From Escallonia rubra (taxonomy: Eukaryota > Streptophyta > Magnoliopsida > Escalloniales > Escalloniaceae), in contig JAVXUO010001025.1 of assembly GCA_033065855.1 (NCBI GenBank), positions 62,001 to 126,000 of the forward strand: a stretch of DNA of 64,000 nt. The letters run 5' to 3'. Below the pieces are notes generated by a model. It made no database searches. It was given only the letters and a program-made list of their open reading frames with translations, and was not told where the DNA came from. Below are positions 1 through 11,299 of the stretch, piece after piece. How positions within the stretch are numbered: position 1 is the first letter of the stretch; every line of letters starts with the position of its first letter. Position numbers and translations under genes: made by a program.

Positions 1-633
1 GCCTGATGTATGCTTTGCCGTAAATCACCTTTCTCAATTCATGCTATCTCCCACTGAACTTCACTAGACAACCCTTAAACATGTTCTCCGGTATCTGAAA
101 GCCACCATCCATCATGGCCTTTATCTTCACCAAGGAATCCCTCTCACCCTTCAAGCCTTCAATGACTCTGACTGGGGTGGTGACCACGACAACGGTCGCT
201 TCACAACTGGGTACATCCTTTATCTTGGCCACAATCCCATCTCCTGAAAATTGACTTGCCAAAAGTCAGTCTCTCGCTCTTCATCGGTGGTTGAATACAA
301 AGTTATTGCCAACTCTACTTCCAAAATTCTCTGGGTTACCAATCTTCTTCATCAACTTCGTATTATTCTTCCTAAACACCCCGCCCTATTTTGCGACAAC
401 ACTAGAGCCACCTACCTTTGTGCCAATCTTGTCTTCCACTACTGCATGAAACACATTGGCCTGGATAACCACTTCGTTCGGGAATGTGTCACCAATGACT
501 CCCTCCGTGTCCATCATATCAGCACCAAGGATCAACTGGCGGACGTCCTTACAAAGGCACTAAATTGCCAACAATTTCTTCTTCTTAGATCCAAGATCGG
601 AGTCACCAATGGCTCTTCAATCTTGCGGGGGCA
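1..633 (+). mobile_element. Ty1/copia pol 3' end (RT tail and RNase H), fossil
   Basis: The stretch opens inside the window with the end of a copia reverse transcriptase ([10 protein letters not shown]) and runs through RNase H. Visible motifs are a DSDWGGD block, FCDNTRA near 400, [11 protein letters not shown] near 455 and [11 protein letters not shown] near 530. This is the order at the C-terminus of Ty1/copia polyproteins, where RNase H removes the RNA strand during reverse transcription. It is followed at once by an LTR. The 5' part lies outside the window and the copy looks broken. Superfamily assignment is firm; lineage is not assigned. Confidence 0.85.
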
Positions 634-991
634 TGTCAATAATACCTTCTTAAGCAAGCAATAACAGCAGGTGACAAACCCACTCTCACGTGAGATGCTG
701 CTAGTCTATCTTTAGAAGATCACCTTATCTCCTTGGCTTTGAATTTAATTTTTGAACCTTCAAATGTAAACAAGAACCCATGGTTCTCTCCACATATCTC
801 TCTCATCTCACATACACCTGCCGCTAGTTTATCTTCAGAAGATTGGCTTATCTCATAGGCTTTGAATTTAATATTTGAACTTTCAAATGTACATATCTCT
901 TTTAGTTAACATGCACCTGCTCGTGCATATATATACTATGTACAGAAAGAATGATTAATAAGAAAATCAGATTACAAAAGCTTTCTTTACA
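634..991 (+). repeat. copia 3' LTR
   Basis: A G-rich tract (GCGGGGGCA) precedes TGTCAATAAT, and the block ends in TTTACA just before LINE sequence. The TG...CA limits, the position after RNase H and the AT-rich promoter-like run near 926-945 fit a 358-bp copia LTR. An internal near-duplication is visible: TAGTTTATCTTCAGAAGAT near 822 resembles the stretch near 702. The partner LTR is outside the window, so the limits rest on position and termini only. Confidence 0.6.
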
Positions 992-2106
992 GAATGGCTA
1001 CTGCAATTTTCAGAGCAAGTGTCTCTCACCTATTTTCTCACACTTCGGATCATCTACCCATCCTTCTTAGCACCCGATCAACTCAAGCCTTTGTAAGGAA
1101 ACGGGGAAAAAAGACCTTCAAATTTGAATCTACGTGGGTTAATAGAGAGGATCGTGAGCGGACTATCAAAGAGACATGGGACTGTCCCCTGGAAGTTGAT
1201 AATTTTTCCAACTTCCTTAGTAAAATTAGAAGCTGCTGACTTGGTTTGATGAAGTGGAACAAAGGCATTGCTGGAAACATACAAATGAAAATTAGAGAAA
1301 TGAAGCACAAATTGGAGGTATTTAAAATGGGGCGGATTACAAAAACATCTCGCCAAGAAGAACTCTCTATTAGGAACCGGCTTGAAGACATGTTAGATAT
1401 GGAGGAGAGTTTATGGAAACAATATTCTTCTTCCGAATGGTTAAGGGATGGTGATCATAATACGAGGTTTTTCCACGCCAAGGCTAGTGCTCGCAAGAAC
1501 CGTAATCTGATTTTAAACATAAAAAATACTGAAGGTAATTGGTGTGCAAATGAGGCCGAAATGGAAGCTACCACTGTCGGATACTTTTCAGAACCTCTTA
1601 ACGTCCTCGAAACCAAATAGCGTGGTTATGAAAGAAGCCTTGGCAGCTCTTGAAACTAAGGTCACTGACGAGATGAATGAGAATATTTTGAGGAATTTTT
1701 AAGATGATGAGGTGTTCCCTACAAAAGTGCCTGGTCCCGATGGTATGTCAGCTTTATTTTTCCAAAATTTTTGGCATATTGTTGGCAGAGATTTGTCCCA
1801 CCTAGCTATATCTTTTCTTGATAGATACTAGTTCTTACCTAAGCGAATCTACAGTTAGCCAATACATTGAAACCCATAATGTCGAGTGTCATTTCTGAGG
1901 CACCCCGATAGGCTTATCATTAATGACGTGCTTGTCGCATTTGAGCTTAACCATTTTCTAAAAAGTAAAACCTGGGGGAGATAAAGCAGTGCTGCACTCA
2001 AACTCGACATGAGCAAGGCCTACGCCCGTGTTGAATGGTGCTTTGTCTTTGGCATACTCAAGAAGTTAGGTTTCTCTGATCGCTGGTTATCTCTCATACA
2101 TACTTC

Positions 2107-2511
2107 ATGAGCACTGCATCATATTTTGTTTCAATGAATAGTGAACAGCTAGTTTTCTTCTCTCCTGATAGGGGTCTCCGTCAAGGAGATCCCCTGTCCC
2201 CTTATTTGTTCATTTTCTATGCAGAAATTCTATCAGCATTGTTGAGCAAGGCGAGTCTGGATGGAAGGATTCGAGGAGTAAAAGCAAGCAAAGAAGGCCC
2301 TAAGATCACACACCTATTCTTTGCAGATGAAAGTTTGCTGCTTTTCACTGCAAACAAGGAGGAATGTACTGAGATCAAAAGGATACTGGCAGTTTATGAA
2401 CGAGCTTCTGGGCAAAAAATAAATTTCCAAAAGTCCTTTATTTCCTTTATCAAAAATACAGATTGGTACTTCACAATGAACTGGTCAATCTGTTGGGAGT
2501 TGAGGTGGTAG
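2107..2511 (+). pseudogene. LINE reverse transcriptase core
   Basis: Open segment carrying LINE RT blocks: RGLRQGDPLSPYLFIFYAEI (fingers/palm, residues about 25-44), then HLFFADESLLLF (palm active site) and RASGQKINFQKS. The second catalytic Asp of the usual xADD motif is Glu here, which is expected to abolish or weaken polymerisation. The segment is one fragment of the larger decayed ORF2 and has no independent start. Confidence 0.75.
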
Positions 2512-3204
2512 ACTCGCATAGCAAGTACCTTGGCCTACCTTCTGTAGTTGGGTGCTCAAAGAAGTAAGTGTTCAAAACAATCCAAGATAGAGTCCGCAAT
2601 AAAATTGAAGGTTGATCCGAGAAGTTATTGGCCAGAGCAGGGAAATAAGTCCTAATCAAAGCAGTGGTTCAATCGATTCCCACATATTCCATGGGCTGTT
2701 TAAAAATTCCTGATCACATGTGCGGCGAGTTTGGATCGATGGTCAACAACTTTTGTTGGTGTCAAGTAAATGGTAGGAAGAAGATGCATTGGGTTAGTTG
2801 GGAGAAAATGTGTCTGAGCAAAGATCGTGGTGGCATGGGATTCCAATCTAAAAGCATTTAATCTAGCCTTACTCTCTAAACAAGTGTGGACACTGATCAC
2901 GAACCGATCCTCGCTGGTGTATAAAGTTTTAAGTGCCAAGTAATTTCCTGATGGCAATATTTTTAACTATAGTTATGGCAGCAATCCTTCATATACGTGG
3001 AGGAGTATTGCGGCGGGCATTAAGGTAATTGAAGCAGGTTCTCGATGGCACATAGGGAATGGCCTTCATGTAAAGATATGGAAAGATATATGGATTCCCA
3101 CACCTATATCTTTCAAGATACAATATCCTATCAACCAGTTGGATGAAAATGTGACAGTCTCTGAGCTTATGGATCCAAGCACCAAAACATAGAACGATGA
3201 AATC

Positions 3205-3789
3205 TTGATACGATATTCTGGCCAAATGAAGCAGCAATTACTAACTCCCTTCCTCTTGGTTCAATGCACAACGAAGACAAAACTGGTTTTGCACTACAAT
3301 TCCAAGGGCATCTTCTCCGTGAAAAGTGCTTACAAAGTAGTGATCGATCAAAATTTCCATACCAGTAGAGGAAGAGACATGGCAGGCATGAGCACTAGTG
3401 AGTTTTTCCTGTGGAAGTTCTTGTGGAAATGTAGAATTCCAAACAAAGTAAAGATCTTCACTTGGCGAGCTTGCACAGACTCATTGCCAGTGGGCCACAA
3501 ACTGAAGTGTAAACATATCTCAACTGAGGACTCATGTATAATGTGTGGTAAAGAGGCAGAAACTCTCATACATATCCTCAAGGACTGTACGTACGCAAGG
3601 TTAATATGGGGATTGTGCAATTGGAAACATAAGGGCAACTTTGCACAAGCTACCTCTGTGATATGGTGGATGATAGATGTGCATGAAGCATTGCCTAGAA
3701 ATGAATTCAAACTTTTCATCATCATTTGCTGGTGGATTTGGAAAAGCAGAAATGATAAAATGTCAAATGCCTTGAGAAGGATGTTCTAG
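3205..3789 (+). pseudogene. LINE ORF2 zinc-knuckle (zf-RVT) segment
   Basis: The open segment reads KGIFSVKSAYK, then NKVKIFTWRACTDSLPVGHK, then CIMCGKEAETLIHILKDC. This is the plant LINE zf-RVT region between RT and RNase H, with a C-x2-C...H...C arrangement. WIWKSRNDKM near the end is the usual link to RNase H. It belongs to the LINE at 994-4408. Confidence 0.75.
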
Positions 3790-3864
3790 AACTATATTCA
3801 TTAGCCTACCATTACAAGGAGAAGTATCAAGCTGCTCAAACAGTGATGAAGTATCGCAAGGAAA

Positions 3865-4236
3865 TTGATGTTCCTATACGTTGGCGGCTCCCCCAGCCAT
3901 GGATGGCTGAAATTGAATTTTGATGGTGCAGTATTCAAGGAAGTTTATGCAATAGGACTGGGAGCAGCAATTCGAGACTCGAGAGGTTCTTTCATTGCAG
4001 GTCTACCAAAGAGAGTGGATAACCTGACTTGTCCACTAATGGCTGAAGCTTTAGCTACTTTGGATGGTATTAAGCTCGCTCAACCAATGGACTGTCAGAG
4101 ACTTTGCATAGAAGGTGACGCCGCAGACATAATTTTTGCATTGAAGAGTACGGAGGATAATTTCTCAAAGATCGGTCTCATTGTGGATGAAGCCAAGAAA
4201 CTAGTATCTTCCTTTCAAGCGGTTCAAATCGCATAG
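3865..4236 (+). pseudogene. LINE RNase H domain
   Basis: Begins with GWLKLNFDGAVFKE and continues through GLGAAIRDSRGSF, MAEALATLDGIKLA and IEGDAADIIFALKS. The acidic residues D (NFDGA), E (AEALA) and D (EGDAAD) are in the positions expected of the plant-type RNase H fused to L1 ORF2. The frame stays open to near the C-terminus, and the LINE 3' UTR and A-run follow within 170 bp. Confidence 0.75.
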
Positions 4237-4610
4237 GTTAGGAGATCAGAAAATCATGTGGCATATACTTTTGCGAGAGAAGCGTTATTTGCTTATGAAC
4301 CTAGATACTGGAGGGATGTGGCACCATCTTTTGTAGTGTCCAGCCTCCTAAAAGACGTACCAAGTTAATTTTCTCTCTCAATAAATTGATTCTTCATCAA
4401 AAAAAAAACTAGAATAATTAGGCAAATGATAACTAATTAGGCCAGAACTTCAAATTAAATGAAAATATCAGTTACTAATTACAAACTAGGCAGTACTTGT
4501 AAGTTAATTGAAAATCTTTGATGGTAATTACAACTTAATTAAAAGTTACTACGCAGGCGCAGGCGCAATTGTAAATGCAAATTCAGGTAACAGGGCTAAT
4601 CCACTGAGAA

Positions 4611-5015
4611 ATGATGGCACCTCATGATGATACTAGTGAACCACCACCAGTTGGACTTGCTACTGCTACACCACATGTGGTTAATGCTGCAACATGGGCT
4701 AGATTTGTTTCTGTAGGTACTGTGTCCAAAATTTTGCTTCTTTGTTGGGCTCAAGGGACTTCTACTGCTGATGTTGATGCTGCTTCAATACCTGCTACTA
4801 CTCTTAGCAGGTTATAATCTACCTTGACTTAGTAAATTATAAACATTTCGCTTTAACTTACTATATATCTAGTAGGTTACAACCTGTTGAGACATCAAGG
4901 GCAACAAATAATGAAGGCTGCTAATAAAAAGAGACAGAGGGATCCTGTTGCAAAACAAACAACTGGTAGTAGAAAGAAGGGTGATCTTGGCAAGAAGAAA
5001 TTGGGTGTAAACTGA
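4611..5015 (+). pseudogene. Possible transposase C-terminal tail (uncertain)
   Basis: Two low-complexity pieces in different frames: an Ala/Thr/Ser/Pro-rich run to about 4815, then a basic tail (KKGDLGKKKLGVN and stop at 5013-5015). The composition resembles the disordered basic tail after the zinc knuckle of plant Mutator-like (MULE) transposases, but no catalytic or zinc motif is present. The bases upstream (4409-4600) are AT-rich with short GCAGGC repeats at 4553-4566. I do not recognise a function with confidence. Confidence 0.22.
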
Positions 5016-5499
5016 ATTTAGTTTATGTTTTTGTATTGTTTGTAAACTAAAGACTTTGGTTTGGATGTATTTTACTTTTGGTTTTTGTATTGGTCTTGTT
5101 AGGACGTACTTCAATATGCTTTGGATGCAGTGAGACATTTTTGATGTAATTATTGGTCATGTTTTAAACTTCATGTGGTTGGTGGTTTTTATTGTAATCT
5201 TTCAAAACAGTTTATGTATCTTATGGTTCTTTTTGTAGTGGTGAGTTTTTTTTGACACTTGATGTATTATTATACACCATTTGCAAAATGTGTGTTGACA
5301 CTTAATTAAAACAGGTTCACAAACAATATTTTCTCACATTTAGATGTTTGCATTACACAAAGATGTGTAATAACACTTTTGTTTGCATTATACATTTGCA
5401 TTACAGATGATAGATTTGCATTACACATCACATTTGCAGTACAATTAAAGATAGAGAACTGTAATGTTGCACAGTGCATTTGTATTACATATTTTTCAC
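5016..5499. other. AT-rich spacer with short TTTGCATTACA repeats
   Basis: No gene seen. Between about 5340 and 5490 the element TTTGCATTACA recurs several times with small variations. The stretch separates the plus-strand tail at 4611-5015 from the converging minus-strand GRF gene and probably holds both 3' UTRs. Confidence 0.4.
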
Positions 5500-5927
5500 C
5501 TAGATCATCTTAGCTAGCAATACAAGGATTAGCATAACAAAAGTTCCAATTAAGGCCTTCTTGTAAAGCCTCTCCCTTTTGCGAGATGTAGCCAATTCCA
5601 TTTCAAGCTGCTTGATGTTGGCTAACATACTGTTACGAACTTTACTCCCTTTTCTCGACATTGGAGGATCAATCCAATCAAAATATCTATAAATTCATTG
5701 GTTCTAGAAGAACAAAAACTTTAAAAGTTAGGGAAATCAATTACTTTTAAAATTCAAAAAATTTGCTATACCAATATCATAATTATAGTACATACCCCAT
5801 ACATAGCACAACCAAAAAATCTTCTTCCAAAGTTTTGAACAGTGAATGAGGTTTTCACTAGAGTTAGAACACCACAGTGGCATAGCCGCATGTTAATTCC
5901 TCGTTCTGGCATGGCACTGTGATCCAT
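5500..5927 (-). CDS. GRF-type zinc-finger small membrane protein, two exons
   Basis: Exon 1 (5927 to about 5803) begins MDHSAMPERGINMRLCHCG and carries the GRF signature: CHCG, a TSFTVQNFGRRFFGC stretch and Tyr. Exon 2 (5686-5500) reads YFDWIDPPMSRKGSK, then a Lys/Arg/Glu-rich helix (NIKQLEMELATSRKRERLYK), then a hydrophobic C-terminal segment (GTFVMLILVLLA) and a stop. This is the plant GRF zinc-finger plus coiled coil plus membrane-anchor layout; such proteins are numerous in plants and often lie near transposons. The GRF finger binds single-stranded nucleic acid in characterised members; a role here is inferred. The acceptor TTTATAG at 5687 is good. The donor is ambiguous: GT at 5802 keeps the frame, GT at 5795 does not. 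The usual fourth Cys is not visible, so the gene may be decaying. Confidence 0.55.
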
Positions 5928-6479
5928 TATGGCAGGGTAATGTAGGTGGAGAACCCAAACGTAGTTGGGAGGTTGGTAAAGAAAGCAAAAATCCTGGAGG
6001 TTGTTAGGGTAAGAAATGAGGGAAAGGGAGGGGGTTTATGTATTATAAAGTGGATAAAAAGGCGTTTTGGTCTTAAAAGATGACATTTTGGGTTCCATAT
6101 GTTTCCCTCCAAAAAAACACAGCTAATTTGGTTGCTTTTTTGTAAACTGTACTCAGATTCCATAACTGTGGGGGGTTTAGTGCTTAAGTTTGAAGTAGAG
6201 GGGGGAAAATCGCATATCGTGTATAGTACAGGAGTTCATTAGATAATTAACCCATATGTCTAAGGTGGACACTGAATATGTAAGGATAAAGCTTTCAAAA
6301 ATTTAATTAATTCATAAACTATGACATCCTATAACTGACCGGGATAAGGTCACATCTTTTTAAAGCTTCAACAGTTACATATTTCAACGGCATAAAAGAT
6401 CTCCTCGTTTTTTTAATAAGTAACCGTACATTTATCATGCATGAACTCACCTCCAATTTAATTGCGTCAAATGAGTCTT
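5928..6479. other. Upstream region with a TIR-like edge
   Basis: No convincing gene. A 78-codon minus-strand open frame ends exactly at the GRF start codon (overlapping TAATG) and looks like 5' UTR. The segment 6170-6255 (CCCCTCTACTTCAAAC read on the minus strand, ending near GGGTTAATTATCTAA) has the look of a MULE terminal region, but I find no inverted partner on the left side. Confidence 0.3.
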
Positions 6480-7430
6480 GACATTGCTTTCAGCAAATGG
6501 TGTCCTTTCCACAGTTGTTGTAGTGATAATACAAAAGTAGGGCCAAAGTTAATTGTAAGCCTGTAAACCAAGGGATACAAACAATTTTCTTCTTTTCGAC
6601 CATCTTCACTGCAAGATCCATAATTCTTTTCAAACTTGAGAACTCATTGCTAGTATGTATATCCATGACATAACTATCAAGCTCGTGATTAAGTGTCAGA
6701 AGTTCTATACTAGAAAAATCAATTGGACATAAGTTAGCAAGTTGAATCAACTTTTTTCTTATCAAAAGCAAAGAAGTAGTCATTTGGATTAAAGGTTGCC
6801 ATGCAAAGAAGTAATTTTGTGTTCCCTTTAGTGAAATGATTGTTCAACTTATGAATTGAATATCAATGACTCTATAGAACAATTGATTTATTACTCCATA
6901 TACATGGTGCTTAGATTGCAAGATGGGTTCAAAATCTGCATTCATATTAGGAATGACAATCTTGATCTTTACAAAAAAAAAATGAACGAGTTTCATCAAG
7001 AAGGTCATCCCACCCATCTTCTCTCATCTTTTGGAGCTGTAAGATTTTGACATGATCCGTGGCATTCAGGATATATCTTGATCTGTATGTCATAATGCCT
7101 CTTGTAATGTATTTGTGATACCTAAGATGTTTTCAATCAAAAAGAGAGATAATGCAAAGTCGAAAGTGTGAATTGTCCCCTATACAACCACTAAATTCGC
7201 CAGGCACCAAAATGTGAGCTCCACAATCTATCACCCACCCTTTAAGCATAGTTCTTGATTCAATCTTGGACCACTTTGAAATTCACTTGTAACAAGTGTA
7301 TTCAATACTAATTAGCTTACTTCTTTTTGAGCACATTACGACATCTATAACAAGCACCAACCGAGTTTGCCACACTTGAAACATGATGAAAATGGTTCAA
7401 CTAGGTCATGATTTGTTTCAACATCATTTA
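6480..7430 (-). pseudogene. hAT transposase remnant (TTF-type zinc-finger family)
   Basis: Reading the minus strand from about 7430 to 6490, recognisable hAT blocks appear in order: a GLNQE...L block near 7270, FALSLFLIENILGITNTLQE near 7155, LQKMREDGWDDLLDE near 7030, ELNNHFTKGNTKLLLC near 6845 and LIQLANLCPIDFSSIELL near 6740. This is the C-terminal half of the plant hAT transposase often annotated as TTF-type zinc finger or DUF4371. It would catalyse cut-and-paste transposition. The frame shifts at the A/T-run near 6755 and elsewhere, and the final dimerisation block is not recognisable. No terminal inverted repeats were found. Confidence 0.7.
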
Positions 7431-7511
7431 GTGAAAGTTTGAATTTGATATGCAGAACATTGAACATAGAAGACTACCCCATTGGAAAAGGAAAAACAAT
7501 TGTTCGACATG

Positions 7512-8634
7512 GGTTTTTTTATTTTTGAAAAACGTAGGAATATATACCAGGTCATAAAAGGAGAATATACATCCAGTTCAACAGGCTAACTAAACTATAA
7601 ATTGGATGACATCGCATCCAATGAACACAACAAGTTAACTAGAAACTAACAGAAACATTCTACATATGAACTAGCAGAGAACAAAACACCATAAGGAAAT
7701 TAGGCAGGCAAAAGCGAGACGCTAGGAAAAGGCACTGAAGGCTGAATACTAGCAAACCACTCCGGTTGATTCCCAAAACTGGACTGAACAGCAAAGGATG
7801 CCAACGCTGAAGACAAAACTAACACCTCAGATTTTCCTTGGGCGACATGCAATGAGTGCAAAAACCTGCAGTTCAACTTTATGTGACACAAAAGATCTAA
7901 AAAGTGCAAACACCTCCGCTCAATAGACTTCGTCTGCATCATAAAATTAGAGTGAGGAAGGAGAACAATGGCATGCCCAATTTGAAATCTACTCAATTAT
8001 AACCAAGCAATAACTGAGAGTATAGCCAAAACAAATGCATTAAGCTCATCAGCAGAGTCAATAAAATCCGTGAGTGGCCCAATCGGATTCCGTTCGGAAT
8101 TAAACAGAACTAAGCCTAGCCCAAATTTTCGATCAACAATTGAACCAGCAACAGATAGTGTGCAGAAAACAGGCAATGAATGAAACGCACAATCACAACC
8201 TAAGGAGAAATGGATAAGGTGAAGGGGAGGAAAGAAATGAGTTAGGGAGAAAGATGATCTCTTGGGAAAGCTATGAACATGATGTTGAGTTTTCCGAAGA
8301 CAAAGCTGAAAAGAACTAGATTCTTTGATAAGAGAAAGCATGTGCCTAGACTTGTGAACAATCTGACCAATGGAGAATTTTCCCCCCTTAAAAAATAACT
8401 GCATTTAGCCTCAACCAGATGAACCAAAGAAGAACAGCTATGGTTAATAGGTTCAACAAATCAGCACTGAACTTAAAGATTAGTTTAGCTATCCACTGAG
8501 TGAACCACTGATTAACACATACTAGAGGAAGACAAGAGATATGACGAGAATCTAAAAAGAGCGACCAGATAGAATGAATGCAAGGACTCTCTAGAAAGAA
8601 GATGTTCATGAATTTTAGAATAGAGAGTACACAG
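7512..8634 (-). mobile_element. L1-type LINE, 3' half (split by copia insertion)
   Basis: The 3' half of a minus-strand LINE. An A-run (T-run on plus, 7511-7527) marks its 3' end. Moving 5' on the minus strand: a 3' UTR, the RNase H tail (ASFAVQSSFGNQPEWFASI near 7750), RNase H blocks (GLGLVLFNSERNPIG near 8080; ADELNAFVLAI) and a LLWFIWLRLNAVIF link near 8400. It is interrupted at 8634 by the copia element whose target duplication is CACAG; the LINE resumes at 16970. Several frame breaks show it was already decayed or decayed later. Confidence 0.7.
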
Positions 8635-9187
8635 TGTTTGATTTATTTCATTCATCTTGACCCCATAATCAAAACTTTAGAATCTTACAATAGCACAAAT
8701 ATAAGAATAATAGGGTTTTGAACTCATCGGAATCGAAAGAAGTCATAGATTACCAAAAATTTTATTCTGATGATGAAAGAACGCGAAGATGCAGAAGCTA
8801 ATTTCCCTTTGGTATTGATCTTAACTACACTTTTGTTTTCTTGATGATGGAATAGAGTGGTATATTTTATTTTTCTTTACTCTAGGAGGCAAAAGACTGG
8901 CCAAACATTATGATACCCTAGCCTCCTAGAAGAAGAGTTACTTATATAGAGAGAGTAGTGGGATCAACCCTAAAGCCTGTCAAATCACAATCGTCCATCA
9001 AAGTTAAGAGATTAGAGTATATAAGCCTTTTATACACAATAAGTAATTAGTGTATTGGATGCTAAATTAAATAGGCCCATAATGTTATTTAACCAATTTA
9101 ATTAATTAAGGTCCAAGTCAAATAAATAGTTAACAATAGTATGACCCGTTAGGCCACTTAATTGGATTGGACTGATCAAATCCAACA
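8635..9187 (-). repeat. copia 3' LTR (minus-strand element)
   Basis: Direct repeat of 16432-16969. Read on the minus strand it begins TGTTGGATTTGATC after the tract AAGTGGGATAA. It contains a TATATAAG-like promoter box (minus-strand complement of CTTATATAG near 8941). Confidence 0.85.
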
Positions 9188-9217
9188 TTATCCCACTTGG
9201 CCAAGGATTATACTAAG

Positions 9218-10657
9218 TGTTAGCCCTATGGTTGGATAACCTAGGCTTACATCTTGTTTTGATGATAACTACACATTGATTATGTTCTAATGTGTGCTTT
9301 GAGTGTATTCTTAGTAGGTATATACATGTACACTCATGAAGACACATTTGAGAAGTTGGATAGATGGATTAAAGCCAAAGAAGCTTAAAGCTATGGTGAC
9401 ATGCTATGGAAGCTTCATCAAGTCCAATGTCAAAGAGCAAGAAAGAATGCATAGGCTAAGTTACTATCGATTATAATTGATCTTTCCTATTATGTACCTA
9501 GTCTTGGTTTGATGCTTGGATTGATGACTATGACCTAAAAAGACCTTAGGATACCTTGTGCATTGCATGTGAGTTCATAACCTTTCACACGAGTGTGGTT
9601 CTTGAAAATGAGTGAACTTTGGAGCTCACTCAGATTTTCTCAAAACTGTTTTTGGTGCTAATATTTTCATATCTTGATAAAAAATTTCATTAGCTTTCCA
9701 ACGCAAAAAACGGTACCTTAATCTGATTTTTCTAGAGAAAGTTATGCCCAAAATAGGAAAGGGGGTTTCGTGAGGCAGCCGATAGGCAGTAGGGTATTAC
9801 AGTCGACTGTAATTGAATACAGTCGACTGCATTGGTCAAACTTCAGTTCCAACGGCTATTTTCGAGGACAAAACTCCAACGGCTATTTTTGAGGGATTAC
9901 AGTCGACTGCATTGGTTACAGTCGACTGCAATGGCAGTTTTGCCCACTTTATGCCTATAACGGCTATATTTGATCTCTTCTCTATATAAATGATTTGGGG
10001 CTTCATTATACTTCATGGAAACCACATTCTAAGCCTTCATTCATTAGAGAAACATCAAGGCTCATAGATTAAATTTTTCTCTCTTCATCTTCATGATTTT
10101 ACATCATTAAAGAGAGCATCTTTGTGAGCAATTCTTTGATTGAGAGTGAGCATCCTTCAAGTCATCAATTCTCTCATCTCTCTATTGCACTAGAGCTTCA
10201 TTTGTACTCATTTCCTTTCAAGAGGGTTTCTTTGTACACATTTGATCTTTGTAAAAGGATTGTGATCAAGGCTTGGGTTTGTCAAGTCTTGGGCGAGCTT
10301 TGTGGATTCAAGGCTTGTGCTTGGTGTGGGGATATCACCAAGTGTTGTAAGGGTTTTGATCTTGACCCGGAAGAAGATTGTTGCTAGTGGATTCTAGTGC
10401 TCTTGCAAGGGACTTCCTTGAAGATGTGGATGTAGGCTTGAGGGTATATCAAGCCGAACCATTTAAATCTCCTTGTCAAGTATCTCTAACTCAATCTCTT
10501 TACTTATTGCTCTTTAATTGTTTGAGATTGTTTAGTTAGCATCTTCATTGAAGTATTACTTGGTTTGTTTGAGATTTATGATTGTGCTTAGTTTAAATTT
10601 CCCATTATATTTCAAAAACCCTATTCACCCCCCTCTAAGGTTGTTTTATTGGTTTCA
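9218..10657 (+). repeat. Solo LTR of the SIRE-like copia family
   Basis: Starts TGTTAGCCCTATGG and ends TTGGTTTCA, and is flanked by a perfect 5-bp duplication CTAAG (9213-9217; 10658-10662). It matches the 5' LTR at 55782-57076 at both ends and in the middle (GATTTTGATGATAAC-type stretch; TATTCACCCCCC near the end). No internal region is present, so it is a solo LTR left by LTR-LTR recombination, inserted next to the polypurine tract of the surrounding copia element. U3 holds four copies of CAGTCGACTG (9800, 9820, 9900, 9919) just upstream of TATATAAA (9983). An 87-codon open frame at 10124 lies within the LTR and is probably meaningless. Confidence 0.88.
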
Positions 10658-11299
10658 CTAAGGTTAACATCATAAGTTTTGACATAACAAAATTAAACAA
10701 AGCATCCCGTAAGTTAGGCCAAATTTAACAAGAAAAACTAAAATCGAATCTAAGATAGTATCTGTGACTCTCAATGCCACAGAACCATTCTCCGGTTACA
10801 ATCTTAGATCTTTTGCTAAATATGACAGTCAAACAGCTTAATATGCATGAACTGTACCGTTCCATAATAAATAACCATATGAACGAATTCATGTGATCCT
10901 TACATGAGTGTTTGTTTTAGAATACTTCAAATGTGCACTTTTAACGAGAAGTAACAAACCATAATCATAATATTCAGAATCCATAACATAAGGTGATCAC
11001 GAAATAAATGTCTCAAATCAAAATCCCATCATCAAAAGGAAAAGCTATCAACCAAACCAATGCTAGCAACATGTTGTCTAAAGAGACTGGGTGGTTAGCC
11101 TTTCGTCATGGAATCTCCCAACATAGCGGTCGTACTGATATGTTGAATAGACAATATGTGATTCTGAATTATTTCCCTCACAACGAGGTACTTAATCAAT
11201 AATCTCAAAAGTGTCTACACACCCTGCAAAATCAGAATCAAAATAACCAATAACCTCAAGGTTATCTGACTACCTATAAGTAAGCATGAAATCCTTGGT

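Larger units (their letters stand above)
994..4408 (+). mobile_element. L1-type LINE, 5'-truncated and decayed
   Basis: Non-LTR retrotransposon remnant of the plant L1 type. From 5' to 3' it holds the last part of the endonuclease (SDHLPIL near 1048), the RT linker (WLRDGDHNTRFFHAKA near 1438), the RT core (GLRQGDPLSPYLF near 2170), a zinc-knuckle segment, an RNase H domain and an A-run at 4399-4408. The frame is broken many times between about 1240 and 3205, so it cannot encode a complete ORF2. The RT active site reads FADE rather than F/YADD. The 5' edge coincides with the end of the preceding copia LTR, consistent with 5' truncation on insertion. A target duplication is not clear; only AGAAT is shared by the two flanks. 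Confidence 0.85.

Noticed and set aside
4409-6250. A complete two-gene MULE spanning the tail at 4.6-5.0 kb and the GRF gene
   Set aside because: Only a right-hand TIR-like edge is seen; no matching left TIR and no target duplication.
9700-9950. Palindrome array as a possible CRISPR-like or satellite array
   Set aside because: Motifs are only 10 bp, unevenly spaced, and shared with a related LTR at the same promoter position.
10124-10387. 87-codon open frame
   Set aside because: Sits wholly inside the solo LTR, downstream of its TATA box; no domain recognised.
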